Shown one piece after another: positions 60,970 to 64,000 of a DNA stretch of 64,000 bases. Both the position numbers and the translations under genes were made by a program. The notes beneath the pieces were generated by a model, which was given only the letters and a program-made list of their open reading frames with translations, searched no databases and was not told the DNA's origin. Source of the stretch: Eudromia elegans (taxonomy: Eukaryota; Chordata; Aves; Tinamiformes; Tinamidae); assembly GCA_003342815.1 (NCBI GenBank), contig PTEX01000150.1:402170-466169 (forward strand), given 5' to 3'. Numbering within the stretch: position 1 is the stretch's first letter; every line of letters begins with the position of its first letter.

Positions 60970-62136
60970 TTCCTTCCTTCCTTCCTTCCTTCCTTCCTTC
61001 CTTCCTTCCTTCCTTCCTTCCTTCCTTCCTTCCTTCCTTCCTTCCTTCCTTCCTTCCTTCCTTCNNNNNNNNNNNNNNNNNNNNNNNNNNNNNNNNNNNN
61101 NNNNNNNNNNNNNNNNNNNNNNNNNNNNNNNNNNNNNNNNNNNNNNNNNNNNNNNNNNNNNNNNNNNNNNNNNNNNNNNNNNNNNNNNNNNNNNNNNNNN
61201 NNNNNNNNNNNNNNNNNNNNNNNNNNNNNNNNNNNNNNNNNNNNNNNNNNNNNNNNNNNNNNNNNNNNNNNNNNNNNNNNNNNNNNNNNNNNNNNNNNNN
61301 NNNNNNNNNNNNNNNNNNNNNNNNNNNNNNNNNNNNNNNNNNNNNNNNNNNNNNNNNNNNNNNNNNNNNNNNNNNNNNNNNNNNNNNNNNNNNNNNNNNN
61401 NNNNNNNNNNNNNNNNNNNNNNNNNNNNNNNNNNNNNNNNNNNNNNNNNNNNNNNNNNNNNNNNNNNNNNNNNNNNNNNNNNNNNNNNNNNNNNNNNNNN
61501 NNNNNNNNNNNNNNNNNNNNNNNNNNNNNNNNNNNNNNNNNNNNNNNNNNNNNNNNNNNNNNNNNNNNNNNNNNNNNNNNNNNNNNNNNNNNNNNNNNNN
61601 NNNNNNNNNNNNNNNNNNNNNNNNNNNNNNNNNNNNNNNNNNNNNNNNNNNNNNNNNNNNNNNNNNNNNNNNNNNNNNNNNNNNNNNNNNNNNNNNNNNN
61701 NNNNNNNNNNNNNNNNNNNNNNNNNNNNNNNNNNNNNNNNNNNNNNNNNNNNNNNNNNNNNNNNNNNNNNNNNNNNNNNNNNNNNNNNNNNNNNNNNNNN
61801 NNNNNNNNNNNNNNNNNNNNNNNNNNNNNNNNNNNNNNNNNNNNNNNNNNNNNNNNNNNNNNNNNNNNNNNNNNNNNNNNNNNNNNNNNNNNNNNNNNNN
61901 NNNNNNNNNNNNNNNNNNNNNNNNNNNNNNNNNNNNNNNNNNNNNNNNNNNNNNNNNNNNNNNNNNNNNTCCTTCCTTCCTTCCTTCCTTCCTTCCTTCC
62001 TTCCTTCCTTCCTTCCTTCCTTCCTTCCTCTCTCTTTCTTTCTTTCTCTTCCTCTCTCTCTCTTTCTTTCTTTCTCTCTCTTTCTGTCTTTCTTTCTGTC
62101 TTTCTTTCTGTCTTTTTCTTTCTTTCTTTCTTTCTT
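60970..62136 (+). repeat. long (TTCC)n array passing into a polypyrimidine tract
   Basis: Perfect TTCC units fill 60970-61064, then 905 N, then TTCC again from 61970 to about 62028. A TTTC/CTCT compound repeat follows to 62136, containing three CTTTCTGTCTTT-like 12-mers. The open frames spanning it merely encode Pro-Ser-Phe-Leu or Lys-Glu-Gly-Arg repeats and are not genes. The whole tract is pure pyrimidine apart from a few G. Confidence 0.95.
61065..61969. other. assembly gap (905 N) inside the microsatellite
   Basis: The odd length suggests an estimated rather than default gap size. Flanks on both sides are the same TTCC unit, so the missing sequence is probably more of the array. Confidence 0.97.
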
Positions 62137-64000
62137 AAAATGAGGCAGTTAATTCTTTCACATTTCAAAATATGTCCAAACGAAAAAAAAAAAAACCAAA
62201 ACCAGTCTATTTTCATATGAGATGCCTCTTTCGGGCAGGAAAGAATCTTCCGAAAAATTGAGTAAGGAAGTAATTAGCCTTAGGAGTGAGAGATGGGTTA
62301 TAATCTTAATGGCATTTTACTAGTACTAAAAAAGGCTAATTTTGTCCTTAGTTAATCCATGCAAATCCCATTGATTTAACAGTGTTATGTGGATGAAAAT
62401 AAGAAATGCTGATGCCCTGTATTTGGTATCTTGTCTTTTATTGTAGAAGCTTATAGAGCATGTTGTTCAGTGAAATAATCATCTCTGCCCTGTGCTGGCA
62501 CTCACAAAAAGCTGGCACGAGCCAGTGGCTTGTGTGCAACTATTGCAGTTTCAGAGCTAACAGGTGAAACACCAAAACTCCCAAACCTTCTTTTTTCCAG
62601 GTTCTACAGGATATGCCTGTATGTGATTTGTCAATATTTTAAGGGTAAAATAGGCTAAAAGCAGAAAACGTTTTTAGAGGTTGTGAAACCAAACCTCTCA
62701 TTTTAAATCGAATGGGAGGCTTTAAAAGATTATGCAGGTCTTGAAAGACTCAAAGCGTTGGGCTGAATGTTGCTGTTTCAGTCAAATTTAGAATCTTCAC
62801 CTACTTAAATAGGATCACAGGTCAATGCTTTGTGCTTTGCAAAATCATCTCTCCCTAATCCCCTCCTAAGCATTTATGACTACGATTTCAGTGACAGAGG
62901 GAAGTATTTTCAGCCTGAAACTTGTAGCTAAGTTGTCATATGGAGTTAATCTGCTGAGAGACTTAAGTTAGTGTAGATAGATATATGTGTTGAATCCTAA
63001 AACCTGCTATTTATTGGCAAGCTTACTTGCGTGCAGGTACTCATTATGTGGAAGCATTTAGCCGAGGTATCCAGAAACTTTTATTTTTAGACCATTTATA
63101 TAAAACTTGGAAGTGAATTCTACCTACCTCAGTTTTATTCTGCTTTGTTTCTGTGTTTTAGAAAGATTCGGAGAGGTTGTGTTGGATGATCTTTTATATG
63201 CAGTTTCTTGCATTTATCAGAGAATTGGAGCAGAAATAAAACTTTTTCCAGCCCTTTTTTTGTTGGAAGCCACTGGAAACCCTGATGTATATTTCTTGAT
63301 CCAAATATGTTGCTTCTTAGGCTTTGCTTCTGGAGTAAGCTGAAAATACCAAGAGTCCCTGTATCTTGGGTTGTCCTAGTGTTGTTATCTTACAAAGGAA
63401 TATCCGATCAGACTAATCAGAGGGAGTGGTAAAGCCCTCCTTTACTGTAAAGGATCCTGAATTTGAAGTCTTCAGGTGGCAGAGAAGGGGGTTGCATGGA
63501 TGATGAGGTTGGGATTGGAAAAGCATCCTGCAGAGCCGCAGCTGCAGCGTGGGGCGGTTGGGATTCCCATGTGACCGTGGGTGTCACAGCAGTGAGATGG
63601 TGCCCCCCAGGAATGGACGTTGGCCTTGTGCCTTCCTTGAAACCCCCTGGGCCACCCACAGCAGTGCCTGCTGCTGTCACCCACCTGTAACGAAGAATGA
63701 AACACAAATGAACAAGCAAACCTCCGCTTGGGCTTATCCCCTAGGTGTTGTGTGTTCTGTCTGCTCCGTTTGGTAGCTTCTTCCCGCCAGACTGCATCAC
63801 CACTAGCCCTTTGGATGTAGTCTTGGGTGAGCTTTGCCAAGAGTTGGTAGCTCTGTCCATCTTGAAGGAAGGTTTTGTACCTTTTTGGTGACCGTGCAAG
63901 TGCTGAAATAGAAGATAAGAGAAGTACAAAAGTGGAAAAATTTAAGGAAGTGGAATTTAAGGAAGAGCACACACTTCCTGTGTGCTCTCTGGACTTCCCA
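62137..64000. other. non-coding, intron-like or intergenic
   Basis: No gene is seen. AT-rich unique sequence. Frames near 63420-63970 on both strands overlap and show no family features. Confidence 0.55.

Noticed and set aside
60960..62220. 418-codon frames over the TTCC array
   Set aside because: They translate a tetranucleotide repeat and 905 N. Not genes.
1..64000. tRNA genes, CRISPR arrays, known microRNAs
   Set aside because: No tRNA B box with a matching A box, no spaced identical repeats, and no microRNA seed hairpin that I recognise. A covariance-model scan would be decisive.

Overview
The window looks like vertebrate nuclear DNA, most likely from a bird. The main evidence is a pair of CR1 LINE 3' ends at about 34.37-34.93 kb, the dominant avian interspersed repeat. 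Other interspersed repeats are very sparse across 64 kb, and CpG-dense islands sit in otherwise CpG-poor, AT-leaning DNA. There is no operon, CRISPR array, tRNA or rRNA gene that I can recognise. Nearly all open frames are 60-150 codons, many begin at TTG or GTG rather than ATG, and they look like chance frames in non-coding DNA. I could not assign a gene name to anything here.

Layout: 1-5340 is AT-rich flank. 5341-7700 is a strong CpG island with a YY1-like site, a ZNF143-type site, a palindromic NRF1 site, a GC box and a full CRE (TGACGTCA). These are followed by a probable plus-strand first exon ending at 6697 with donor GTGAGT, interrupted by an assembly gap. Just inside the probable first intron is a 77-nt perfectly alternating purine-pyrimidine tract. 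From 7.7 to 42.7 kb the sequence is intron-like. It holds three small CpG-dense patches (about 10.7, 12.5 and 21.6 kb), homopolymers, short tandem duplications, the inverted CR1 pair, and a compact CRE plus TATA promoter-like module at 39.0-39.1 kb. An 87-nt exon candidate lies at 42695-42781. A second CpG island spans about 44.6-46.4 kb, with a purine-rich G-quadruplex tract followed by an alternative first-exon candidate ending at 45893. From 46.4 kb to the end I see no gene. That stretch contains microsatellites, including a long (TTCC)n array broken by a 905-N gap at 61065-61969.

Best overall reading (inference): the 5' portion of a plus-strand gene with very long introns and several alternative promoters, as is common for developmental regulators. 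The main coding exons would lie beyond 64 kb. The 5' leader shows dense upstream-ORF structure (ATGTGATG at 6420-6427 and a second ATGTGA at 42733-42738), which would suggest translational control if these exons are real. Exon, promoter and transcription-factor calls rest on motif reading alone and need RNA evidence.
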